Assembly (NCBI GenBank): GCA_019636735.1
Contig: JAHBWY010000003.1
Span: 372,001 to 436,000 of the forward strand
Direction: 5' to 3'
Origin: Phycisphaeraceae bacterium
GTDB lineage: Bacteria; Planctomycetota; Phycisphaerae; Phycisphaerales; SM1A02
DNA length: 64,000 nt
The notes below the pieces were generated by a model. The model did no database searches and was not told the DNA's origin. It saw only the letters and a list, made by a program, of their open reading frames with translations. The position numbers were made by a program, and so were the translations under genes. Each line of letters starts with the position of its first letter. Within the stretch, counting starts at the first letter, position 1. Shown piece by piece: positions 34,097 through 41,874 of the stretch.

Positions 34097-35266
34097 TCAG
34101 AGAATGCGCTCGGCCTGCGGATAGCTGCCGAGCACCGTCAGCGAAAGGCAGTGCGCCGATGCGTCTGCAATGGCGAGCTGCAGAGCCGGGTCGTCCCGAT
34201 GCGCCTCGACATCGATGAAGAAGATGTAGCGCCAGTTCTCGCGGGAACTCGGCCGCTTCTCGATGTGACTCAGGTTGAGCTTCTGGCGCCGAAAGGCATC
34301 GAGCACCTCGACAAGCGCGCCAGGTGTGTGTTGCGCGGCGAACATGATCGTGGTCTTGTCGCGTCCGCTCGGGCGCGACGGCTCGCGGCCGATGACGAGG
34401 AAGCGCGTCACATTGCCCGCGCGATCCTGGATTCCTTCGAAGAGCACATGCAGGCCGTAGATCTCTCCTGCAATCGGGCTGCCGATCGCGGCCGCACCGG
34501 AAGACGCCTCGCTCGCTGCAATCTTCGCGGCCGCGGCGGTGCTCGCCTCGGGCACGAGTTCAGCCTGCGGATAGCGACGCGAAAGCCAGTGACGACACTG
34601 GGCGAAAACCTCGCCTCGGGAGTGAATGCGACGAATCTCATTGGGGGCGCAGTTGGCAAGCAGCACCTGGTTCACTTCGACGAGCGCCTCGGCGGCGATC
34701 GTGACGGCGTGCTCCTGGAAGGCGTCGAGCGTCTCGGTGACGCTGCCCCCGATCGAGTTCTCGTAGGGCACCAATCCGTAATGGATGTGACCCTTCGTGA
34801 TCTCCTCGAAGACGAGCGAGATCTCGGAGAGATCGGCGTACTCGACGCTCGAGCCGAAGTGCCGCACCGCCGCGAGATGGCTGAAGGTGCCCGGCGGACC
34901 GAGGTAGCCGATGCGCAGCGGTCGCTCGAGCGCAAAACTCCCCGACATGATCTCGCGGAAGACCGCCTCGACGGTCCGTGCCTGCAATGGACCGGGATTG
35001 CGCCGGACTGCGCGTTCGATCACCTCGCGTTCGCGATGGGGGGCGTAGATCGCGCCGCCGCCGGCCCGTTTCGCGTGGCCCACCTCGACCACCAGCGACG
35101 CGCGCTCCGCCATGAGCTTCACGATCGCCTCATCGATCGAGTCGATTCGAACGCGGAGGTCCGCGAGTGTCTGCTCCATCGCCTGGCTGGCCGACGGGGA
35201 ACCCGGGCCACCGGCGGGCGTTGAGAGCGTGGGTTCGGGGGGCGGGTCGGGGGGCACTTGTGGCAT
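34097..35266 (-). CDS. pheA: Chorismate mutase / prephenate dehydratase (P-protein)
   Basis: 389 residues from ATG 35266; starts at 35308 or 35179 cannot be excluded because no ribosome site stands out. After a Pro-rich leader, residues about 30-115 are an AroQ chorismate mutase (LRVRIDSIDEAIVKLMAERA). The dehydratase domain starts RIGYLGPPGTFSHLAA and includes GLVPYENSIGGSV and the catalytic NVTRFLVIG. The C-terminal ACT domain (GALVEVLDAFRRQKLNLSHIEKRPS) is where phenylalanine normally binds for feedback control. The enzyme makes phenylpyruvate from chorismate. Upstream, the gene is divergent from a membrane protein. Confidence 0.95.
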   Translation of the reverse strand: MPQVPPDPPPEPTLSTPAGGPGSPSASQAMEQTLADLRVRIDSIDEAIVKLMAERASLVVEVGHAKRAGGGAIYAPHREREVIERAVRRNPGPLQARTVEAVFREIMSGSFALERPLRIGYLGPPGTFSHLAAVRHFGSSVEYADLSEISLVFEEITKGHIHYGLVPYENSIGGSVTETLDAFQEHAVTIAAEALVEVNQVLLANCAPNEIRRIHSRGEVFAQCRHWLSRRYPQAELVPEASTAAAAKIAASEASSGAAAIGSPIAGEIYGLHVLFEGIQDRAGNVTRFLVIGREPSRPSGRDKTTIMFAAQHTPGALVEVLDAFRRQKLNLSHIEKRPSSRENWRYIFFIDVEAHRDDPALQLAIADASAHCLSLTVLGSYPQAERIL

Positions 35267-35366
35267 TTGATCGGCGATTGGGGCGGGCCGCCAGAGGGTC
35301 AGCCGCATCTCGGCAGGAAGATGCCGCCGCAACGCCCCGAAGGACCGATAGAGTGACCGTCGCATC

Positions 35367-36248
35367 ATGACGGTGGTCGCAACTGTGTCGACTGGTTCGC
35401 TCGTCTCGCCGTTCGTCCCGGCGGGCGGGGTGCTGTTGCTCCTGCTCGCGGCGGGGCTGCTGCTCTGGGCGTTCGGTGGGCGACTCCTGCGACCCGGTCT
35501 CGCGATCATCGGATTGCTCGCGGGCATTCCGGCGGGACTGTGGCTTGGAGCGGTCGCCGCGCCCGAGGTGCCGCCTGCCTTCTTCGCCGCGGGCGGTGCG
35601 CTCGCCGGTCTCGTCATCGCGTGCGTGAGTTACCTGGTGGCGCTTGCGTCGGTCACGGCGGCCCTGGCGGGCGTGGTTGCGCTTCTTGGTGCGTGGAGCG
35701 CCGCGGACCTCGGCTTCATCGATGCGGGCGCGGCATCGAATCGCATCGAGAGCGCGACCGAGGCGCTCGCTGCGCCACATGATTCGCCCATTGCGCGCGA
35801 AGCTCTCACCCAGATCTGGCTTGCAACGAAGGGCTCGGGAGCGAGCTCGGGCACCGTCGCGCTCCGCGATGACGGCGAAGAGGGGCAGGCGAAGACGGGC
35901 GTGCTCGTTCGCCTTGTTGATGCGACGCGGCAGACCTGGGAGGAGATGCCGCCACCGCGGCGCACGCTGCTCTCAGCGTCGCTTGCGACAGGTCTGGTGA
36001 TCGGCCTTCTCTTCGGGCTGCTCTTTGCCGACGCGGCGGCCAAGCTCGTCACGAGTCTCGCGGGCAGCTTGCTGCTGCTTGTTGCCGGCATGCCGCTCCT
36101 TTCAGCGGCGCTCGGGCGGAGCGAGGACCTGCTGCCCCCCCGCCCCGCGTCGTGGTTTGTTGCGCTCGGGCTCCTCACGATCATCGGCTTCGGCGTGCAG
36201 CGGATGACGGGCGCCCCGCCGCGCCGCGAGTCGAAGCGCGACCAGTGA
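35367..36248 (+). CDS. Multi-helix membrane protein of unknown function
   Basis: 293 residues. Hydrophobic helices cover about residues 18-115 (GGVLLLLLAAGLLLWAFGG, LAIIGLLAGIPAGLWLG, GALAGLVIACVSYLVALA, LAGVVALLGAW). A soluble loop of about 80 residues follows, then three more helices (SLATGLVIGLLFGLLFAD, LAGSLLLLVAGMPLL, SWFVALGLLTIIGFGV). Glycine spacing in the first four helices resembles DUF4203/TMEM198-type proteins, but that is only an impression. No catalytic residues are evident. It lies between pheA (divergent) and lysA. Confidence 0.6.
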   Translation: MTVVATVSTGSLVSPFVPAGGVLLLLLAAGLLLWAFGGRLLRPGLAIIGLLAGIPAGLWLGAVAAPEVPPAFFAAGGALAGLVIACVSYLVALASVTAALAGVVALLGAWSAADLGFIDAGAASNRIESATEALAAPHDSPIAREALTQIWLATKGSGASSGTVALRDDGEEGQAKTGVLVRLVDATRQTWEEMPPPRRTLLSASLATGLVIGLLFGLLFADAAAKLVTSLAGSLLLLVAGMPLLSAALGRSEDLLPPRPASWFVALGLLTIIGFGVQRMTGAPPRRESKRDQ

Positions 36249-36323
36249 TCCCCGCGGCCGGTGAAGGGCCTATGCTCCGCGACTCCCTTGACCGCCACGG
36301 TGGTCGATGATCGCAAACCACGC

Positions 36324-37670
36324 ATGGACCATTTCACCTATCTCGATGGCCGTCTCTTCTGCGAGCAACTCTCCGCCGAGTCGCTGGCCAAGGCTGCCGG
36401 AACGCCGCTCTATGTCTACTCCGCGGCCACGCTGAGGGATCACTTCAAGCGCCTCGAGCAGGCGTTCACGCCCGTCAAGCCGCTCGTCTGTTTCAGCGTC
36501 AAGTGCAATGCGAATCTCTCGGTGCTGCGCCTGCTGGCCGCCGAGGGTGCGGGCATGGATGTCGTGAGCGGCGGCGAATTGATGCGGGCGCGGCGCGCCG
36601 GTGTGCCCGCCTCGAGCTGCGTCTTCGCCGGTGTCGGCAAGAGCGACGAGGAGATCGAACTCGCTCTTCGCGAGGGCATCGGGCTGCTGAACATCGAGAG
36701 CGAGGCGGAGTTTGAGAATGTCGCCGCGATCGCGCGGCGCCTCGGCCTGCGGTGCGACGCCGCGCTGCGGATCAACCCCGATGTCGACCCCAAGACGCAT
36801 CGCTACACGACCACCGGTCGCAAGGAGACGAAGTTCGGCGTCGACCTCGAGCGGGCGCGCGCCTTCTTCGCTCGTTACGGCCGCGATGAGTTCGCGCGGT
36901 TGCGCGGGCTGCACCTGCACATCGGCTCACCCGTGTACACGACCGATCCCTATGTGCAGAGTGTGACGAAGGCGCTGGCGCTCAAGGAACAACTGGAGCG
37001 CGATGGGTTCACCATCGACGCCCTCGACCTCGGCGGCGGCTTCGGCGCCGACTACACCACGGGTCAGAGCCCGATGGTGCAGGCCTATGCCGATGCGATC
37101 GTTCCCCTGCTCTTGCCGCATCATGCGCGCGGGCTTCGCCTCTTCCTCGAGCCCGGGCGCACGATTGCCGCGAATGCGGGCATCCTGCTGACGCGCGTCC
37201 TCTACATGAAGCGCTCGGGCGACAAGCGCTTCGCGATCTGTGATGCGGGCATGCAGACCCTTCTGCGGCCAAGCCACTACGAGGCGTTTCACTTCATCTG
37301 GCCCGCGAACCCGGGCACGCCGATGGTGCCGCCGTCGCGCTCGACCGATCCCGGGCTGCCCGGACTGTCGCCGTGCGATGTTGTCGGCCCGATCTGCGAG
37401 ACGGGTGACTTCCTGGCGGTCGATCGGGCGCTTCCCGAGCTTGCGCGAGGCGACTTGCTCGCCGTCTTCTCAGCCGGTGCCTATGGCATGACCATGGCCA
37501 GCCGCTACAACAGTTCGCCGCTTCCCGCGGAGGTGCTGGTCGATGGCGACACGGCCACCGTGGTGCGGCAGCGCGAGGCGTGGGATGACCTGATGGCGCA
37601 TGAGTCGGCGCCGGTGCCGCTCAAGGTGTCAGCCGGTGCGACCGCCGCGCGACCCGCTGGCGTGCGTTGA
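36324..37670 (+). CDS. lysA: Diaminopimelate decarboxylase
   Basis: 448 residues from ATG 36324, where the family homology begins (MDHFTYLDGRLFCEQLSAE). PLP is held by K60 in VCFSVKCNANLSVLRLL. Further family elements are HLHIGSPV, LDLGGGFGADY (phosphate binding), EPGRTIAANAG, and the partner-subunit CETGD (usually CESxD). The enzyme decarboxylates meso-diaminopimelate to lysine, the last step of the pathway. A TATGCT -10-like sequence lies about 50 bases upstream without a good -35. The AHSA1-like gene begins 10 bases after the stop. Confidence 0.95.
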   Translation: MDHFTYLDGRLFCEQLSAESLAKAAGTPLYVYSAATLRDHFKRLEQAFTPVKPLVCFSVKCNANLSVLRLLAAEGAGMDVVSGGELMRARRAGVPASSCVFAGVGKSDEEIELALREGIGLLNIESEAEFENVAAIARRLGLRCDAALRINPDVDPKTHRYTTTGRKETKFGVDLERARAFFARYGRDEFARLRGLHLHIGSPVYTTDPYVQSVTKALALKEQLERDGFTIDALDLGGGFGADYTTGQSPMVQAYADAIVPLLLPHHARGLRLFLEPGRTIAANAGILLTRVLYMKRSGDKRFAICDAGMQTLLRPSHYEAFHFIWPANPGTPMVPPSRSTDPGLPGLSPCDVVGPICETGDFLAVDRALPELARGDLLAVFSAGAYGMTMASRYNSSPLPAEVLVDGDTATVVRQREAWDDLMAHESAPVPLKVSAGATAARPAGVR

Positions 37671-37679
37671 GGAGTCCCG

Positions 37680-38141
37680 ATGGTTCGACTCGAGAATGAT
37701 GGCGTCTGGGTCACGCTGAAGGAGACGATCGCCGCACATCACGAGGAGGTCTTCGCGTGTCTCACGACCGAAGCGGGCCTCATTCGGTGGTTTCCCGTGG
37801 CGTGCCAGGTTGAGTTGCGGACGGGCGGCCAGATGAAACTCGCCTTTGATGCGAAGTTCCGAAGGCCGCTCACGATTCCGATCCTCGAGTATCACGAAGA
37901 TGGTCGCGTCTCATGGGGCTGGTACCCGGGCATCGGCGATGAGATGGTGCCGATTCACTGGACGGTGACCCCTGAAGTTGAACAGGGCGCGCGGGTGATT
38001 CATCGCCACGGACCGTTTCGAAACGACACCGAGCACCTGATCGAACTTGCCAACGATGCAGAGAGCTGGCGCTGGTACATGTGCAATCTCCGCACCGTGC
38101 TTGAGGCCCGCGTGGACATGCGCCACGAGAGGCCGTTGTGA
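37680..38141 (+). CDS. SRPBCC/AHSA1-like protein
   Basis: 153 residues, with GGAG placed correctly 10 bases after lysA. The SRPBCC (START-like) pattern is seen in VTLKETIAAHHEEVFACLTTEAGLIRWFP, LRTGGQMKLAF, and a long C-terminal helix (ESWRWYMCNLRTVLEA). Proteins of this AHSA1 group bind hydrophobic ligands, and some resemble the Hsp90 activator Aha1. It probably shares the lysA transcript, though a link to lysine synthesis is not obvious. Confidence 0.8.
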   Translation: MVRLENDGVWVTLKETIAAHHEEVFACLTTEAGLIRWFPVACQVELRTGGQMKLAFDAKFRRPLTIPILEYHEDGRVSWGWYPGIGDEMVPIHWTVTPEVEQGARVIHRHGPFRNDTEHLIELANDAESWRWYMCNLRTVLEARVDMRHERPL

Positions 38142-38382
38142 GGTGAGATGAGGCAAGGCGAGGCGAGCGCGTGACGGTCCGGTGTCGCGGAACACGCCAC
38201 GGACAGATCCAACTCTCACAAGAGCAGGGCCGACGAGAACAACCCTGTCACATCGAACCGCTCCAGTCGATCGGCCTTCTCGCTGCGACAAGTGGCAAGC
38301 AGCGTGATCTCGCACTTGCAGCCACCCCCACGCAGCTTCCCACCGACCCCATCGAGCCCACAGCCTCCCGTACGATGTGTCC

Positions 38383-38772
38383 ATGCGGACCTTCCTCGTG
38401 AACATCGGCTACGGCCTGAACATCGTCTTGCTGGGACTGGTCGGCTTCACGCTGACCACCGATGGAAGCCGCACGCTCGCGCTTGTCATTCCACTCATCC
38501 TCGGATCGCTGGTCGTCATCATGTCCTGGCTGACCCTCCAGGATCAGCGCAATGAGCGCCTCGGCAAGACCGGCCGGCTCGGCGTGCTCATCGTGCCGAT
38601 CATTGCGGCGGTCACCTTCCTCTGGATGGCTGGAAGCGCCTCCGCACTCGAGGGCCAGCGTGCCCGCGTGCTCCTCTACATCGCGATGACACTCATCAGC
38701 GTGCAGACGCTCGGCCAGATCTGGTTGCTCCGAGATCACGAGAAGCCTGATCGCCCCGCCGACGCGTCGTGA
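38383..38772 (+). CDS. Small four-helix membrane protein
   Basis: 129 residues from ATG 38383; a GTG two codons earlier is possible. Four hydrophobic segments are visible: LVNIGYGLNIVLLGLVGF, LALVIPLILGSLVVIMSWL, LGVLIVPIIAAVTFLWMAG, and VLLYIAMTLISVQTLGQIWLL. The two outer loops are short and basic. I recognise no family. A TACGAT -10-like sequence at 38371-38376 lies so close to the start that a leaderless mRNA is conceivable, but no -35 supports it. Confidence 0.6.
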   Translation: MRTFLVNIGYGLNIVLLGLVGFTLTTDGSRTLALVIPLILGSLVVIMSWLTLQDQRNERLGKTGRLGVLIVPIIAAVTFLWMAGSASALEGQRARVLLYIAMTLISVQTLGQIWLLRDHEKPDRPADAS

Positions 38773-39002
38773 CGCACCCCCGATTCCCCGCCCGGCGGCG
38801 AGACCAGGCACCCAGCAGCATTGGAGCCGCGATCAGCCCGCGATGACGACTCGTTGCGCCACTCCGCAAGAGTGCGCGGCAGCCTCATGCCGCGCTCGCC
38901 TGACCACGCGGACCTTGCCGCCACCGTCCACCCGGATCGACCGCGCTCGCATCACCCCGCAAACGCCCGCGCCACGAATCACGCGACTCCGCTTCGCTCA
39001 CT

Positions 39003-39701
39003 TCACGCCGCATAGCCCCGAGCCACGAACCACGCGACGCACCACGCCGCACCGAGCGCATACGCCCCGGCCAGCAGGTCATCGATGAGAATGCCAACTC
39101 CCCCGCCCAGCCGCTGCAATCCGCGTGCTGGCGGCGGTTTCACGATATCGAACGCGCGGAAGAGAAAGAACGCCGCAATGGCGACGACCGTCTGCGGCAT
39201 CGTCAGGTGGCCGACGATCGTCTCTCCTTCAAGCCACCACCACGGAAGCACCAGCAGCGCCACCGCCTGCCCCGCCACTTCGTCGATGACGACTTGCGAA
39301 GGATCCTTGCGCCCGAAGGTCCGCTCCGCACCACTGCCGAAGTGCACGCAGAGCCACGACGCGACGACGACCAGCAGCGCCATCGACGCCGAAATCGCCC
39401 ACCACGGCGCGCCAAGCGCAAGCAAGAGCATCGCCACCACCACCGGCGGCAGCGAACCCCATGTGCCCGGCGCCGGTCGCAGGTGACCGAGCCCCATCGC
39501 CGTCACGGTCAGGCGACCGATCGCCGTGAGCCGATCACCGCTCGCTGCGTCAGACCGTGTTGAGTGAGCCGCCCGCTCCTCCCCCACCGCACTAGCCGCT
39601 GCCAACTCAGCCGCCGAGTCAGCCGCAGCCGGGAGCCGATCACCGCGTGCACCACGGTCGCCGTCATCAGCGCTCGACGCATCGTGCCCCCCGCCGCTCA
39701 T
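39003..39701 (-). CDS. pgpA: Phosphatidylglycerophosphatase A
   Basis: 232 residues from ATG 39701, which overlaps the pgsA stop as ATGA. About 65 polar residues precede the PgpA domain: GLGHLRPAPGTWGSLPPVV, KDPSQVVIDEVAGQAVALL (the acidic active-site region), LFRAFDIVKPPPARGLQ, and GGVGILIDDLLAGAYAL. The enzyme removes the phosphate from phosphatidylglycerophosphate to make phosphatidylglycerol in the membrane. Coupling to pgsA places two consecutive steps together. The polar Ala/Asp-rich leader is unusual for the family and might be trimmed by a later start. Confidence 0.9.
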   Translation of the reverse strand: MSGGGHDASSADDGDRGARGDRLPAAADSAAELAAASAVGEERAAHSTRSDAASGDRLTAIGRLTVTAMGLGHLRPAPGTWGSLPPVVVAMLLLALGAPWWAISASMALLVVVASWLCVHFGSGAERTFGRKDPSQVVIDEVAGQAVALLVLPWWWLEGETIVGHLTMPQTVVAIAAFFLFRAFDIVKPPPARGLQRLGGGVGILIDDLLAGAYALGAAWCVAWFVARGYAA

Positions 39702-40345
39702 GATCCGCGCGTCTCCTTGGAACGACCGACGGTCGCCATCAACCGCTGACCCCTGATCGCGTACGGCAGCGCCGACAGGACCGTGACCGCCACGGTGCCC
39801 CAGACGAGGCCATCCCTGAGCCACTTCCACGCCGAACCAGGCTCCCCGAGTTGGTTCACCGCCACGAAGAGCGACACGGGCACCGTCACCGACTGGACGA
39901 ACATCTTGATCTTGCCCCAGCGGTCGGCACCGAACGCGATGCCCTCCGCTTCGAGCACGCCTCTCACACTGGTCACCAGCAACTCCCGGGTCAGGATCAC
40001 CACCACCATCCAAGGGGCGATCGCGGAGACAAGCCTTCCCGGTTCGCTCGCCGCAAATGGCGGCGCCGCAAGGAAGATGAAGGCCCCCAGCACCAGCACC
40101 TTGTCGACCACGGGGTCCATCACCCGCCCGAAGACGCTCACCACCTGCCAACGGCGGGCGAGCCAGCCGTCAATCACATCGGTGATCGCCGCGAAGGCAA
40201 ACATCCAGACCGCCAGGTTGCCCCAGAGCCTCGTTGATTCCTCCGTCCGCAGGCCGACCGCCAAGGCCGCGAAGAAGCCGGCGGCCACGACAAGCCGGAG
40301 CATCGTGATCGCATTGGGGATGGCCGCCCTGACGCCCTCGGGCAT
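39698..40345 (-). CDS. pgsA: CDP-diacylglycerol-glycerol-3-phosphate 3-phosphatidyltransferase
   Basis: 215 residues from ATG 40345; ATG 40381 would add 12 residues. The CDP-alcohol phosphotransferase signature is perfect: DVIDGWLARRWQ then VFGRVMDPVVDK (D-G-x2-A-R-x8-G-x3-D-x3-D), which binds metal and CDP. Membrane helices flank it. PgsA makes phosphatidylglycerophosphate from CDP-diacylglycerol. It is divergent from nuoJ and overlaps pgpA by 4 bases. Confidence 0.93.
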   Translation of the reverse strand: MPEGVRAAIPNAITMLRLVVAAGFFAALAVGLRTEESTRLWGNLAVWMFAFAAITDVIDGWLARRWQVVSVFGRVMDPVVDKVLVLGAFIFLAAPPFAASEPGRLVSAIAPWMVVVILTRELLVTSVRGVLEAEGIAFGADRWGKIKMFVQSVTVPVSLFVAVNQLGEPGSAWKWLRDGLVWGTVAVTVLSALPYAIRGQRLMATVGRSKETRGS

Positions 40346-40465
40346 GGTCGAATGGTAGAGGAACGGCCGCGATTGCGCCATGCTTGCGGCCCCTATCGCG
40401 CGCCACTAACCTTCCCGCTCTTCGATCGTCAGGAGGGCGATCGAGTCGCGCCGAACCGTTACCCG

Positions 40466-41491
40466 ATGCCCACGGAACCATCGTTTGCGTCGCTCCCGCT
40501 CTTTGTCGCGGGAGTCCTCTGCGTTCTGGGCCTCTTCGGGCTGATGCGGCCCTCGCGCCTCACCTTCCGAAGCGGAGCCACCATCGTCGGCCTTGCGGGC
40601 GTCGGCATGCTGATGGCGCTCGCCGTGCAGGCTGGCGGCGGGCCCCAGGGACCTCCCGCGTCGGCCACACTGTGCATCGCATTCGCGACCATTGCCATTG
40701 CAGGCGCCGTGCGCATGGTCACCCATCCGCGACCCGTCTTCGCGGCGCTCTACTTCATTCTGGTCGTGCTCGCCTCGGCGGCGCTCTTCCTGCTGATGCA
40801 GGCGGAGTTTGTCGCCTTCGCGCTCATCATCGTCTACGCGGGTGCGATCCTCATCACCTACATGTTCGTCCTGATGCTGGCGCAGGAGAGCCCTGAAGCT
40901 CGCCCCGGCCGCACCTCCCAGGAAGACTACGACCGAATCCCGCGTGAACCGGCCGTCGCCGTCGTCGTCGGCTTCTTCATGCTGATGGTTCTCTCCGAGG
41001 CCTTCCTCGGACCGAAGGGCCCCATGCCCGATCACTCCGGCCGCGTCGAGCGCGAGGCGCGGGAGATCCGCTGGGACGCCCTTTCGCGCATGCCGAAACT
41101 GGTGCTCGAGTCGGCACGCACCGTTGATCGATCGATCGCGGAGGTGCACCCCTGGTCGCCCGGCGTCTATCTCGAGCATCGAGATGGCGCTCACTTCGCG
41201 ATCGTCTCAAGCGCCGGGTCGGACCAGACCCGCGAGGTCGAGATTCCCAACGACCGCGCCCTCACGAACACGCGCGGCGTCGGCATGGCGCTCGTGGCCG
41301 ACTTCCCCGTGAGCCTCGAACTCGCGGGCGTCATTCTGCTCATGGCGATGTTCGGCGCCGTCGTCCTCGCTCGCAAGCAGATCGAACTCGGCGATGATGA
41401 GCGCCGCGAAGCGGCCGGGCTCCGCAGGCTGAACCCCGATGAACCGGGCGATTCCGGAGAGAGCGCCTCGTGGCGAGGGGGCCAGTCATGA
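40466..41491 (+). CDS. nuoJ: NADH-quinone oxidoreductase subunit J
   Basis: 341 residues from ATG 40466. The core NuoJ pattern is FAALYFILVVLASAALFLLMQAEFVAFALIIVYAGAILITYMFVLML. A long insertion (about residues 150-270, between the fourth and fifth helices) makes it roughly twice the usual length. NuoJ is a membrane-arm subunit of proton-pumping complex I. It opens the nuoJKLMN run and no nuoA-I genes precede it here. An AGGAGG at about 40430 is too far upstream to set this start. Confidence 0.92.
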   Translation: MPTEPSFASLPLFVAGVLCVLGLFGLMRPSRLTFRSGATIVGLAGVGMLMALAVQAGGGPQGPPASATLCIAFATIAIAGAVRMVTHPRPVFAALYFILVVLASAALFLLMQAEFVAFALIIVYAGAILITYMFVLMLAQESPEARPGRTSQEDYDRIPREPAVAVVVGFFMLMVLSEAFLGPKGPMPDHSGRVEREAREIRWDALSRMPKLVLESARTVDRSIAEVHPWSPGVYLEHRDGAHFAIVSSAGSDQTREVEIPNDRALTNTRGVGMALVADFPVSLELAGVILLMAMFGAVVLARKQIELGDDERREAAGLRRLNPDEPGDSGESASWRGGQS

Positions 41492-41874
41492 GCCCGTGGC
41501 TCGTGGACTCGGCGCTTCCGATCGCGCACTCCGCGGTCGCCTCGCCGCTCCTCGCGGTTGAGTCGATGGGCGGCGGACCACTCAAGGTGCTGCTCATCAC
41601 GAGCGCCCTTCTCTTCTCGATCGGTCTCGTCGGCTTCCTCTCCCGGCGGAACATGATCCTGATGTTCCTCTGCACCGAGCTCATGTTCCAGGCGGCGGCG
41701 CTCGCCTTCGTCGCCTTCGGTCGCATGCACCTCGATTACTCGGGGCAGACCTTCGTCATCTTCATTCTCACCGTGGCCGCGGCGGAAGCGGCACTCGCGC
41801 TGGGATTGGTCGTGCTTCTCTTCCGTCGTCGCGACACGCTCAACAGCGAGGTCTGGTCGGAGTTGCAGGAATGA
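41488..41874 (+). CDS. nuoK: NADH-quinone oxidoreductase subunit K
   Basis: 128 residues. The start overlaps the nuoJ stop as ATGA. About 25 extra residues precede the NuoK core. Three helices follow: VLLITSALLFSIGLVGFLS, ILMFLCTELMFQAAALAFVAF (with the conserved membrane Glu) and TFVIFILTVAAAEAALALGLVVLL (second conserved Glu). These carry protons in complex I. It overlaps nuoL by 4 bases. Confidence 0.94.
   Translation: MSPWLVDSALPIAHSAVASPLLAVESMGGGPLKVLLITSALLFSIGLVGFLSRRNMILMFLCTELMFQAAALAFVAFGRMHLDYSGQTFVIFILTVAAAEAALALGLVVLLFRRRDTLNSEVWSELQE

Noticed and set aside
38371..38382. TACGAT considered as promoter of a leaderless mRNA
   Set aside because: No -35 element is visible, so the evidence is too thin to list as a feature.
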